A model generated the notes under the pieces. That model worked only from the letters and a program-made list of their open reading frames with translations, did no database searches and was not told where the DNA came from. Of a stretch of DNA of 64,000 bases, positions 50,292 to 58,877 are shown in pieces. The DNA lies in contig NZ_BAYE01000005.1 of NCBI RefSeq assembly GCF_000685095.1, positions 1-64,000 on the forward strand, written 5' to 3'. Positions within the stretch are counted from its first letter, which is position 1; each line of letters starts with the position of its first letter. The stretch comes from Paraburkholderia caledonica NBRC 102488 (GTDB lineage Bacteria; Pseudomonadota; Gammaproteobacteria; Burkholderiales; Burkholderiaceae). The position numbers and the translations under genes are program-made.

Positions 50292-51839
50292 CTATGCCGC
50301 TTCGGAAAGCAGCGCGTGATACAGATCGGCTTCGCTCAGTTCGTCGGCGCGATATTCTGCGGCCACACGGCCCTTCTTCATCATCAGAATGCGGTCGCAG
50401 TTCTGAAGAAGTTCGGGCAAGTCGTCGCTGATCAGAATGATGCCTATACCGCGTTGCGACAGTCGCTGCATGATCCGGTAAATGATGTCCTTGGAGCCCA
50501 CGTCCACGCCCACAGTCGGTCCATGCAGAATCAGCACGCGCGGGTCGATGGCGAGCCAGCGGCCGATCAACACGCGTTGCTGGTTGCCGCCCGATAGTGA
50601 CTGTACCGGTTTGTCGACGCCAGGCGTTGCGATCTGCAACTCCTTCACGGTCTGTTCGGCGAGCGCTTGAGCGCGCGTGCGGTCGATCTGACCGAAGCGG
50701 TCGCGCAGGCTCGAAATCATCGCGGTGATCACGTTGTCGCGAATCGGTTTGTCGAGAAAAAGGCCCTCGTTCAAGCGGTCTTCGGGCACATAGCCGATGC
50801 GATGGCGCTTCGCGTCGGAAGGCGTGCGCAGTGCGATCTGCTGCCCGTCGAGCAGCACGTCGCCCGACTGCGCCGGTGCGACGCCCGCCAGCGCACGCGC
50901 AAGCTCGTTGCGCCCGGAATCGAGCAGCCCGGTCACGCCGAGAATCTCGCCGCCGTGCAGCTTGAACGAGACGTCGCTGAACTGTCCCGCGCGCGTGAAG
51001 CCGCGCACGTCGAGCACGATGTCCTGCGCATGCGCGCTCTCGCGGTAACGTTCGTTCGACAGATGGCGGCCCGTCATCAGTTCGCTAATTTGCGCCTTGG
51101 TGAACTCAGCAATGGGCCCTTGCGCCATTTTCTGTCCGTCGCGCAACACGATCACTTCGCCGCCGATCGCGTAGCACTCGTCGAGCTTGTGACTCACGAA
51201 CAGCACCGTCACGCCTTGCGCGCGAAGGTTTGCGAGCACTGCGATCAGATTGTCGACTTCTTTTTGCGTGAGCGACGTAGTGGGCTCGTCCATGATGACG
51301 AACTTCGCCTCGCTCGCAATCGCGCGGGCAATGGCGACGAGCTGGCGCGTCGCAAGCGGCAATTGCTCGATCAGCGTCGATTGAAACTCGCTGTTGCCGG
51401 GCAGGCCCACGGCTTCGAGCGCGCGCGCGGCGGTGGCGGCGAGTACGCGGCGATCGAAGGTGCGCGCGAGCCGTCCTTCGTGTGTCGCAAGCTCCGACGT
51501 GAGCGCGACGTTCTCGGCGACGCTCATGTTGGGCAGCAGCGAGAGATCCTGATATACGGTTTCGATGCCTGCGGCGAGCGCCTCGAGCGCGGACAGCCGC
51601 GCGTGCGGCACGCCTTCGATAACCAGTTGGCCCTCGTCCGGCGGTTGCGCGCCGGAAATGATCTTGATCAGCGTGCTCTTGCCGCAGCCGTTTTCACCGA
51701 GCAGGTGATAGATCTGCCCGCGCTGGAAGGAGAGGCTTACGCCACGCAATGCATGTACGCCGGTAAAGCGCTTATGCACGCCGACCACTTCCAGAAAAGG
51801 TTGCGACAAAGGCGCGGAAGATACTTCTTGTTGATTCAT
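50292..51839 (-). CDS. ABC sugar importer ATPase (RbsA/MglA family), importer 1
   Basis: Encodes 515 residues with two nucleotide-binding domains. NBD1: Walker A GENGCGKST at 48-56 and Walker B VIMDEPTTSL at 181-190, with a degenerate signature (LPLATRQLVAIARA). NBD2: degenerate Walker A (LLDSGRNELARALAG) but canonical signature LSGGNQQRVLIGRWL. This complementary pattern is normal for sugar-importer ATPases of this class. No clear ribosome-binding site is seen; the gene is 60 bases downstream of the binding-protein gene. Confidence 0.92.
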   Translation of the reverse strand: MNQQEVSSAPLSQPFLEVVGVHKRFTGVHALRGVSLSFQRGQIYHLLGENGCGKSTLIKIISGAQPPDEGQLVIEGVPHARLSALEALAAGIETVYQDLSLLPNMSVAENVALTSELATHEGRLARTFDRRVLAATAARALEAVGLPGNSEFQSTLIEQLPLATRQLVAIARAIASEAKFVIMDEPTTSLTQKEVDNLIAVLANLRAQGVTVLFVSHKLDECYAIGGEVIVLRDGQKMAQGPIAEFTKAQISELMTGRHLSNERYRESAHAQDIVLDVRGFTRAGQFSDVSFKLHGGEILGVTGLLDSGRNELARALAGVAPAQSGDVLLDGQQIALRTPSDAKRHRIGYVPEDRLNEGLFLDKPIRDNVITAMISSLRDRFGQIDRTRAQALAEQTVKELQIATPGVDKPVQSLSGGNQQRVLIGRWLAIDPRVLILHGPTVGVDVGSKDIIYRIMQRLSQRGIGIILISDDLPELLQNCDRILMMKKGRVAAEYRADELSEADLYHALLSEAA

Positions 51840-51899
51840 GATGATCGGTCGCGGTGCCGGGGCGCGCCCACCGGACGCGCCCCGAAGTGAACAACGGAA

Positions 51900-52904
51900 T
51901 CAGAACGGATACTGCTTGTAGTTCGACTTGTCGACATTCACCCAGCCCTGGCCGCGCACGATGATGCCCTTGCCCGGGCCCTTCGCGACCGTCACCTTCG
52001 TGTAGCCCGGAATGCCGAGATCCGCGCCGTTCTCCACTGTCTTGCCGTCCACCAGCATCTTCGCGACCTTGTTCATCGCAATGCCGGCAAGCTTGGGATC
52101 CCAGAACGCAATGCCGTTGATCGCGCCGCTTTCGAGGAACTTGCCGGCCTCGGTCGGCAGACCCGTACCGTACACGCAGATCTTGCCCTGCATGCCCGCT
52201 TCTTCGACCGCACGGCCAATGCCGATCACATCCAGCGACGACGAACCCTGGAAGCCCTTCAGGTCCGGATGCTTGCGCAGTACTTCTTTTGCGACTTCAT
52301 AGGCGCGCTCGCCATCGTTGTTGGTTTCGAGTTTCGGCTCGACCAGATTCATCTTCGGGTATTTGGCCTTCGCGTTGCCAATGCCGCCGTCGGCCCATTG
52401 GACCTGCGAGCGGCTACCGAGCGAGCCGACCAGCACCGCCCACTTGCCCTCGTTGTGCATGCAGGAAGCGAGGCGTTCATTCAGACCGGCGCCATAAGCG
52501 GTGTTGTCGAAGGCCTCGATGTCGACCATCGTGTTCTTCGCGTTGTCCGCTTCATGCGTGACCACCTTGATGCCGCGATCCATCGCCTTCTTCAGCGCCG
52601 GTTCGAGCGTCGGCGGATCGTAGGGGACGACGGCGATCGCGTTCACTTTCTTCGCGATCAGGTCTTCGATGATCTTCAGTTGCTGCGCCGCGTCCGCCCG
52701 CCCTGGGCCCGTCTGATACGCGGTCACGCCGGGGTTGTCCTTCGCGAACTCCTTGACGCCTTCGTCCATCCGGTTGAACCAGTTGATACCCGTCACCTTG
52801 ACGACCGTGACAATCGTCTCGTTGGTCGCGGCCTGCGCCGCGGCGATCACGCCCACCGTAAGAGCGGCTGCTGCGAGCGCGGCGCCCAGTCGAGTCAATT
52901 TCAT
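51900..52904 (-). CDS. Periplasmic sugar-binding protein (LsrB/RhaS-like), importer 1
   Basis: Encodes 334 residues. A signal peptide (LGAALAAAALTVGVIAAAQA) precedes a type I periplasmic binding fold. Segments such as KVTGINWFNRMDEGVKEFA, IAVVPYDPPTLEPAL, VVTHEADNA and GIAFWDPKLAGIAMNKV resemble the LsrB/RhaS group of autoinducer-2, rhamnose and related sugar-binding proteins. An AAGGAG site precedes the ATG. The linked kinase and aldolase suggest a pentose or deoxypentose ligand. Confidence 0.88.
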   Translation of the reverse strand: MKLTRLGAALAAAALTVGVIAAAQAATNETIVTVVKVTGINWFNRMDEGVKEFAKDNPGVTAYQTGPGRADAAQQLKIIEDLIAKKVNAIAVVPYDPPTLEPALKKAMDRGIKVVTHEADNAKNTMVDIEAFDNTAYGAGLNERLASCMHNEGKWAVLVGSLGSRSQVQWADGGIGNAKAKYPKMNLVEPKLETNNDGERAYEVAKEVLRKHPDLKGFQGSSSLDVIGIGRAVEEAGMQGKICVYGTGLPTEAGKFLESGAINGIAFWDPKLAGIAMNKVAKMLVDGKTVENGADLGIPGYTKVTVAKGPGKGIIVRGQGWVNVDKSNYKQYPF

Positions 52905-53006
52905 GCAAAGTCTCCTTTATCGTTCGATGTCGCCCGTGCTGGCCGTGTCAGCCGTCGCGAACAGGCAGGGCAACCTGTCCGCCTTTACCGAAAACCCGCT
53001 ATTGCG

Positions 53007-54080
53007 CTAACGCCTCTGCGTCGCGCCCGCACTGCCGGAAGCCGGGGGCTTCGCGGGCTGATTGGACCCTCCTCCACCGCCCAGACCGAAGATCGCCCGC
53101 ACGCGTTCACCGCCCGCGAACGCCAGCGACAGCAGCAGCAAAAAGCCCCACGCGCAGTCGCCGAAAAACTGCGACACGCCCAGCAGATTGAAGAGGCTCG
53201 ACAGAAACTGCAGTACCGTCGCAGCGAAGAACACGCAGATAATGCGACCATGGCCGCCGGCCGGATTCACGCCGCCCATCACCGCGATCAGGATGGCGAT
53301 CAGCAGATACGAGTTGCCGTAATCCCACTTCGCGCTAGAGGTATGCGTCGCGCTGATCAGGCCGGCGAGCGAAGCCAGCACGCCGCACATCGCGTAAGTG
53401 GTGATCAGCATGCGCGCGCGCGGAATGCCCGCGTAGAACGCGGCCTTCGGATTCGTGCCCATCAGATAGAGTCGCAGGCCGAATGGGCTGCGCTTGAGCA
53501 GCCACCCGAGAACGATCACCGCGGCAAGAAAGATGCAGAACGCAATCGGCACTTGCAGCACCGTGCCGTTGCCGATATCCGACAAGGGCTCGACATAATC
53601 GACATGCACCGACGCGCCGTTGCTGATCACAACCGCGAAGCCGGTAAACAGCAATTGCGTGCCGAGCGTGCAAAGAATCGGTGTCAGTCTGAGGCGCGCG
53701 ATCACCACGCCGTTGAGCAGGCCGCCCAGCAACCCCATGATCAGCACGATCGCGCAGAAGAGCGACGTGTACAGCACCGGCGAATCGTCACCGTTGACGA
53801 GGCGCGGCACGAGCATCGCTGCGACCATGCCCGACAGGTTCGCGAGCCCGACACCGGACAGGTCGATGCCGCCGTTGCCCGACACCATCGACAGCATGAT
53901 GCCGAGGGCGAGCAAGCCGAGTTCCGGCAATTGGCCGCCCATCGACTGAAGGTTGTCGATGTCTACAAACTGGCCGCGCGAGAGCCACGTCGCGACCAGC
54001 ACGACGAGCACGTTGACGATCAGCAGAAAATTCAGTTGCCGGTCGGCAAACAGTTTTCCCGCAGCAAACGAAGACTTCAT
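53007..54080 (-). CDS. Second ABC permease of importer 1
   Basis: Encodes 357 residues with about nine membrane helices, of the same family as the permease at 49182 but clearly different in sequence. Characteristic parts are LALGIMLSMVSGNGGIDLSG, LLNGVVIARLRLTPILCTLG and LLIAILIAVMGGVNPAGGHG. The C-terminus ends in a Gly/Pro/Ala-rich tail. It lies between the kinase gene and the binding-protein gene. Confidence 0.87.
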   Translation of the reverse strand: MKSSFAAGKLFADRQLNFLLIVNVLVVLVATWLSRGQFVDIDNLQSMGGQLPELGLLALGIMLSMVSGNGGIDLSGVGLANLSGMVAAMLVPRLVNGDDSPVLYTSLFCAIVLIMGLLGGLLNGVVIARLRLTPILCTLGTQLLFTGFAVVISNGASVHVDYVEPLSDIGNGTVLQVPIAFCIFLAAVIVLGWLLKRSPFGLRLYLMGTNPKAAFYAGIPRARMLITTYAMCGVLASLAGLISATHTSSAKWDYGNSYLLIAILIAVMGGVNPAGGHGRIICVFFAATVLQFLSSLFNLLGVSQFFGDCAWGFLLLLSLAFAGGERVRAIFGLGGGGGSNQPAKPPASGSAGATQRR

Positions 54081-54114
54081 GGCGCTGACGATCTCCCTGA
54101 CACTGCACGAATGA

Positions 54115-55077
54115 TTACGAAGCCTGCGCTGGTTGAGCCGACTCGCTCAGTACACGGTTCACTTCGGCGAGCGTCGGCATTGAAGGCGCCGTGCCCGCGC
54201 GCGTGACGGATATGCCCGCGAGCGCGCAGCCGAAACGCATGGCGGAAATCGCGTCGTCGCCGCGCGCGAGAGCGGCCGCAAAGCCGCCTGTGAAGCCGTC
54301 GCCCGCGCCGGCGGTTTCGACCACCGCACCGCACCGGAACGCAGGCAACCATATCGATCGGGTTGCGTCATGCAGCAATGCGCCGCCCTCGCCGAGCGTC
54401 ACGATCACAGTGCCGACGCCTTTCGCGAGCAACACGTCGGCTGCACGCCGCGCATCGTCGACGTTCGCGATCGGCACGCCCGTCAGCGCGGCGGCTTCGG
54501 TTTCGTTCGGCGTGATGTAGTCGCACAACGGGAAGATGTCGTCGTCGAGCGGCAATGCAGGCGCAGGATTGAAGACGGTCGTGACGCCATGCTTGCGTGC
54601 CACTTCCAGGCCGCGCCGCGCGGCCGCCAGCGGCTGTTCGAGTTGCGTGACGAAGACGCGCGAGCCCGCTATATCGGCTTCGATGGCATCGACGTCGGCC
54701 GCGCTCAGCGTCCCCGCCGCGCCCGCGGCAACGATAATGGCGTTCATGCCGGTGGTGTCGTCGACGAAAATATGCGCGGCGCCCGTGGAGACGCCTTCGA
54801 CCACCGAGGCGCGCGCCGTGATGCCCTCTCGCGCCCACGTTGCTTGTGCAATGGAGCCGAATGCGTCGTTGCCGATGCGCGTGCAGAACACGACCTCAGC
54901 GCCCGCGCGTGCCGCGGCGACTGCCTGGTTCGAGCCTTTTCCGCCGGGCCCCATCGCAAATGCGGAGCCCGCAATCGTCTCGCCGACGAGCGGCATGCGC
55001 GCCGCACGAAACGTCAGATCGGTCACGTAGATGCCGAGAATGACGACACGTCCGCTCTGTTGTGGCTGCGAGCTCAT
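54115..55077 (-). CDS. PfkB-family sugar kinase (ribokinase or deoxyribokinase type)
   Basis: Encodes 320 residues. PfkB signature 1, GPGGKGSNQAVAAARAG, is at 43-59; signature 2, ETAGAGDGFTGGF, at 254-266, with catalytic base Asp260 and anion hole GAGD. The N-terminal substrate strand reads GIYVTDLTF, where classical ribokinase has a GSINADL-like sequence, so substrate preference may differ from ribose. In the context of deoC, phosphorylation of 2-deoxyribose is the best guess. The ATG overlaps the stop of a 32-codon ORF (ATGA), so translation is probably coupled to it. Confidence 0.86.
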   Translation of the reverse strand: MSSQPQQSGRVVILGIYVTDLTFRAARMPLVGETIAGSAFAMGPGGKGSNQAVAAARAGAEVVFCTRIGNDAFGSIAQATWAREGITARASVVEGVSTGAAHIFVDDTTGMNAIIVAAGAAGTLSAADVDAIEADIAGSRVFVTQLEQPLAAARRGLEVARKHGVTTVFNPAPALPLDDDIFPLCDYITPNETEAAALTGVPIANVDDARRAADVLLAKGVGTVIVTLGEGGALLHDATRSIWLPAFRCGAVVETAGAGDGFTGGFAAALARGDDAISAMRFGCALAGISVTRAGTAPSMPTLAEVNRVLSESAQPAQAS

Positions 55078-55172
55078 GAACGCAGCCCTCCTCGCGAGGT
55101 GGTCATCGCAGCGCGATGCGGCGCGTGCCGCACCATGTCGTTCTTCAACAGCAGGTAAAGAGTGTTCAGCAC
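55074..55172 (-). CDS. 32-residue ORF translationally coupled to the sugar kinase
   Basis: A GTG five bases after GGAGGAG opens a 32-codon frame beginning MLNTLYLLLKNDMVRHAPHR and ending GGLRS. Its TGA overlaps the kinase ATG as ATGA. The first ten residues are hydrophobic and the rest basic. I know no family for it. The very strong ribosome-binding site and the stop-start overlap argue for real translation, either as a small protein or as a leader that controls kinase translation. Confidence 0.5.
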   Translation of the reverse strand: MLNTLYLLLKNDMVRHAPHRAAMTTSRGGLRS

Positions 55173-55215
55173 GTTGTCTCCTCCATTTTCTGGTTGGCGT
55201 GCATACGCTGCGCGG

Positions 55216-57603
55216 TCAGTCTCCGTACGGTATCCAGATGTTCTTCACCTGCACGGCCTGACGCAGAAACGGCAGGCCCTCGCTTGCACGGTCGAACCAG
55301 TCGAACTGGCGGCCGTAGTCGGTGAAGGTGCGCTTCAGGTTGCCGACCGACTCACGCTCGATCAGCGTCGCATCCGCCGCGCTGCCGAAGGACCACACCG
55401 CGTCCACGTCGTCGTGCCGGGCAAGCGCCGGCAGCAGCGCTTCCCGTTTGCCCGTGACGATGTTCACTACGCCGCCGGGCACGTCGGACGTCTCGACGAC
55501 CTGATAAAAGTCCGTCACCGCGAGCGGACACGCCTCGCCCGGCAGCACCACGACGCGATTGCCCATTGCCAGCGCCGGCGCCGCGAGCGAAACGAAAGCA
55601 AGCAACGGCGACTCGTCCGGACATGCGATGCCGATCACGCCGAGCGGCTCGTGCATGGCCAACGCGACACCTCGCAGCGGCGGCGTATGCACTGCGCCAT
55701 CGAACTTGTCAGCCCACGCCGCGTAGGTGAACAGACGCGTGACCGAGGCTTCCACCTCCGCGTGCGCCGCGGCATCCGTCGCGCCGTTTCGCACCGTCAG
55801 TTGATGCGCGAATTCGTCCGCACGCACCGCCAGATTCTCCGCAAGATAGAACAGCACCTGCGCGCGGTTATGCGTGCTCGCCTGCGACCACTTCTGCGCC
55901 GCACGCGCCGCTTGCACCGCGTTGCGAATGTCCTTGCGGTTGCCCTCGCCCACTTCGCCGACCCGCGTTCCATCGGGCGCATGAACCGGCAACGAATAGC
56001 CGCTGTCCGGACGCACCTGCTTGCCGCCAATAAAGAGCTTGGCCGTGCGGTCGATCAACGCAAGGTTCGAAACCTGACGATCGTCGCTCGCATTCGTCGC
56101 CGCGCTAACCGGCTGGCGCTTCGGAAGATTGAGCCACGCACGCGGTTTCAGATATTCGTGAATGCCCTCACGTCCGCCCTCGCGTCCATAGCCCGATTCG
56201 CGATACCCGCCAAAACCGACGGCCGCGTCGAACAGGTTCGTCGCGTTGACCCAGACGACGCCCGCCGCGAGCCGCGGCGCGACATCGAGCGCGCGGCCGA
56301 TCGTTTCGCTCCACACGCTGGCGGCGAGTCCATAGCGTGAATTGTTCGCGAGCGCGATGGCTTCGTCGGGCGTGCGAAAGCTCATCGTGACGAGCACGGG
56401 ACCGAAGATCTCTTCCTGTGCAAGAGTCGATGCGGGCGCAACGTTAGTGACGAGCGTTGGCGGATAAAAGCAGCCGTTGGCGGGCAACGCGGTATCCGCC
56501 GCCTGCCAGATCGCGCAACCTTCGCGCCGCCCGGTTTCGACGAGCGAGTGAATCCGCTCCAGTTGCACCGGATCGACGATTGCCCCCATGTCGATGCTCT
56601 TGTCGAGCGACGGACCCACACGCAGCGTCTCCATGCGGCGCTTGAGCTTTGCGACGAAGCGCGCCTCGATGCCTTCCTGCACGAGCAGGCGCGAGCCCGC
56701 GCAGCAGACTTGCCCCTGGTTGAACCAGATGGCGTCGACCACGCCTTCGACCGCACCGTCGAGGTCGGCGTCGTCGAATACGATGAATGGCGATTTGCCG
56801 CCGAGTTCGAGCGTCAGCGATTTGCCCGAGCCCGCCGTGACCGAGCGGATCAGCTTGCCAACCTCCGTCGAACCGGTGAACGCAATCTTGTCGACTTGCG
56901 GATGCTCGACCAACGCTGCGCCCGTCGAGCCGTCGCCAGTGACGACGTTCAGCACGCCTGCGGGCAGACCCGCCTGATGCGCGAGTTCGGCGAACAGCAA
57001 TGCGGTCAGCGGCGTGTATTCGGCCGGCTTCAACACGACGCAATTGCCCGTTGCGATAGCGGGTGCGATCTTCCATGCGAGCATCAGCAGCGGAAAATTC
57101 CACGGCACGATCTGGCCGATCACGCCAAGCGGCGCATGATCCGCGAACTCGCTGTCCTGCAACTGCGCCCAGCCCGCGTGATGCAGGAAGTGACGCGCGA
57201 CGAGCGGCACGTCGAGGTCACGCGTCTCGCGTATCGGCTTGCCGTTATCGAGCGCTTCGAGCACCGCAAAGAGCCGGCTATGCCGCTGCACCATGCGAGC
57301 GAGCGCATACAGATGCCGCGCGCGCCCCTTGCCGCCGAGCGCTAGCCAGCCCGGCTGCGCCGCGCGAGCGGCGGCTACCGCGGCGTCGATATCGGCCGCG
57401 TCGCCTTGCGCAATATCGGCGAGTCGCTCGCCGCTCGCGGGCGCATGCGAGACGAACTGCGCGCCGCTCGCCGGCGCATGCCACGCGCCGCCGATGAAAT
57501 GCCCGAAACGCGCTTCATGTTGCGCGAGCCATTGGCGCGCGGGCTGATCGTCCTCGGGTGCGGGACCGTAATCCATCGAAGAAAAATACTCCGCTACGCT
57601 CAT
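55216..57603 (-). CDS. Two-domain aldehyde dehydrogenase (ALDH16 type)
   Basis: Encodes 795 residues with two ALDH modules. The first (about 30-500) is complete: PWNFPLLMLAWK, FTGSTEVGK, Glu266 (LTLELGGKSP) and catalytic Cys300 (FNQGQVCCAGSR), which align with Glu268/Cys302 of ALDH2. The second (about 520-795) keeps the fold (LFIGGKQVRPDSG, VRNGATDAAAH) but its equivalent loop has no cysteine. This plan and length fit the ALDH16 family, where the second domain is non-catalytic. The ATG at 57603 begins MSVAEYFSSMDYG. It is 11 bases downstream of deoC. Oxidation of the acetaldehyde made by DeoC is the likely role. Confidence 0.87.
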   Translation of the reverse strand: MSVAEYFSSMDYGPAPEDDQPARQWLAQHEARFGHFIGGAWHAPASGAQFVSHAPASGERLADIAQGDAADIDAAVAAARAAQPGWLALGGKGRARHLYALARMVQRHSRLFAVLEALDNGKPIRETRDLDVPLVARHFLHHAGWAQLQDSEFADHAPLGVIGQIVPWNFPLLMLAWKIAPAIATGNCVVLKPAEYTPLTALLFAELAHQAGLPAGVLNVVTGDGSTGAALVEHPQVDKIAFTGSTEVGKLIRSVTAGSGKSLTLELGGKSPFIVFDDADLDGAVEGVVDAIWFNQGQVCCAGSRLLVQEGIEARFVAKLKRRMETLRVGPSLDKSIDMGAIVDPVQLERIHSLVETGRREGCAIWQAADTALPANGCFYPPTLVTNVAPASTLAQEEIFGPVLVTMSFRTPDEAIALANNSRYGLAASVWSETIGRALDVAPRLAAGVVWVNATNLFDAAVGFGGYRESGYGREGGREGIHEYLKPRAWLNLPKRQPVSAATNASDDRQVSNLALIDRTAKLFIGGKQVRPDSGYSLPVHAPDGTRVGEVGEGNRKDIRNAVQAARAAQKWSQASTHNRAQVLFYLAENLAVRADEFAHQLTVRNGATDAAAHAEVEASVTRLFTYAAWADKFDGAVHTPPLRGVALAMHEPLGVIGIACPDESPLLAFVSLAAPALAMGNRVVVLPGEACPLAVTDFYQVVETSDVPGGVVNIVTGKREALLPALARHDDVDAVWSFGSAADATLIERESVGNLKRTFTDYGRQFDWFDRASEGLPFLRQAVQVKNIWIPYGD

Positions 57604-57614
57604 GGTGGTCTGCT

Positions 57615-58628
57615 TCAGGCTACGGGGTGACGGTTGAAAGCGGAATAACGGCCGCTCACGTGATGTTCGAGCTGCCGCTCGATGTCGGCAAGCAGGCTCG
57701 ACGCGCCGATGCGGAAGAGCTCCGGTTCGAGCCACGCGCGGCCGAGTTCTTCCTTCATCAGAATCTGATAGGACAGCACCGACTTCGCGCTCGACACGCC
57801 GCCTGCCGGCTTGAAACCGATCGGCACGCCGGTGCGCTCGTGATATTCGCGGATCATGCGCACCATGACGAGCGACACGTCGAGCGTCGCGTTCACGCCT
57901 TCTTTGCCAGTGGATGTCTTGATGAAGTCGGCGCCGGCCATCATGCAGACCATCGACGCGCGCGCGATGTTCGACAGCGTGCGAATGTCGCCGGTCGCGA
58001 GAATGGCCTTCAGGTGCGCGGGACCGCAGGCCGCGCGAAATTCGCGAACTTCGTCGTAAAGCGCCTGCCAGTTGCCGGTGAGAACATGTTCACGCGTGAC
58101 GACGATGTCGATCTCCGCCGCGCCGTCCGCAACCGAGGCCTCGATCTCCTTCAGCTTCAGCGGATGCGGAATCAATCCGGCCGGAAAGCCGGTCGAGACC
58201 GCCGCGACCGGAATGCCGCTGCCCTTGAGCGCATCCACGGCCGCGCCGACAAAGCGGTGATAGACGCACACAGCGCCCGTCGTGATGCGCTGCGGCGTCA
58301 TGCCGAGCGCTTCGAGAAGGTCGGCGCGAACGGGCTGACGCGCCTTCGCACATAGGCGCCGCACACGGCCTTCGGTGTCGTCGCCGCTGAGTGTCGTGAG
58401 ATCGATGCAGGTGACGGCCTTGAGCAGCCAGGCGGCCTGCGCCTCTTTCTTGACGGTGCGGCGCGTGGCGAGCGTCGCCGTGCGGCGCTCGACCGCCGAC
58501 TGGTTGATGCGCAGACCGTCGAGCCACGACGCGTCGAACGGCATGCCCGGGTTGCGTACCGGATGAACGAGCGGCCCGCCGCGCAATGCGACGACCGAAG
58601 ACGACGACGAGAAAGAAGGATCAGGCAT
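57615..58628 (-). CDS. deoC: Deoxyribose-phosphate aldolase DeoC
   Basis: Encodes 337 residues, the long DeoC form. It cleaves 2-deoxy-D-ribose 5-phosphate to acetaldehyde and glyceraldehyde 3-phosphate. Lys237 (DFIKTSTGKEG) is the Schiff-base lysine; Lys273 (GFKPAGGV) and the acidic residues in EIDIVV (near 172-175) are the other catalytic positions. The first 60 residues are an extension beyond the E. coli-type enzyme. The ATG at 58628 gives MPDPSFSSSSS; the frame is open 24 codons further. No strong ribosome-binding site is seen. It heads the minus-strand operon and faces the second ABC operon. Confidence 0.92.
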   Translation of the reverse strand: MPDPSFSSSSSVVALRGGPLVHPVRNPGMPFDASWLDGLRINQSAVERRTATLATRRTVKKEAQAAWLLKAVTCIDLTTLSGDDTEGRVRRLCAKARQPVRADLLEALGMTPQRITTGAVCVYHRFVGAAVDALKGSGIPVAAVSTGFPAGLIPHPLKLKEIEASVADGAAEIDIVVTREHVLTGNWQALYDEVREFRAACGPAHLKAILATGDIRTLSNIARASMVCMMAGADFIKTSTGKEGVNATLDVSLVMVRMIREYHERTGVPIGFKPAGGVSSAKSVLSYQILMKEELGRAWLEPELFRIGASSLLADIERQLEHHVSGRYSAFNRHPVA

Positions 58629-58877
58629 GAGGCGTCCGGAATTTTGGTGCGCGGCACAACGGGGCGCCGGCGAATGACTCGTGTCTATGCTACCTCGCAT
58701 GACAGGATTATCACAAGCGTTACGCGCCGATCATCACATTTTGACGCTCTGACGGGGTGTGGCGCCTTAAATGTTATTGACGCACCAAATCCATGATGCG
58801 AAGATCACAACACACCTAGGGCGCATCGCGGCAGACACAAATAGAATTTCGTTGCGCCGACGAAGGAGACAAGCCAG
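58629..58877. promoter_or_regulatory. Divergent promoter region with three ATCACA elements
   Basis: This 249-base gap separates deoC from the second sugar ABC operon. The hexamer ATCACA occurs three times in one orientation (58710-58715, 58733-58738, 58804-58809). TTGACG occurs at 58741 and again near 58779, but I could not pair either with a good -10. A GAAGGAGA ribosome-binding site precedes the ABC ATPase gene. The repeats are candidates for binding by the DeoR regulator; the evidence is weak. Confidence 0.4.

Noticed and set aside
52269..54206. Plus-strand open frame of 645 codons
   Set aside because: Antisense to the sugar-binding protein and permease genes, charge-rich composition typical of GC-rich shadow frames.
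55162..56340. Plus-strand open frame of 392 codons
   Set aside because: Antisense to the ALDH16-type gene; no domain.
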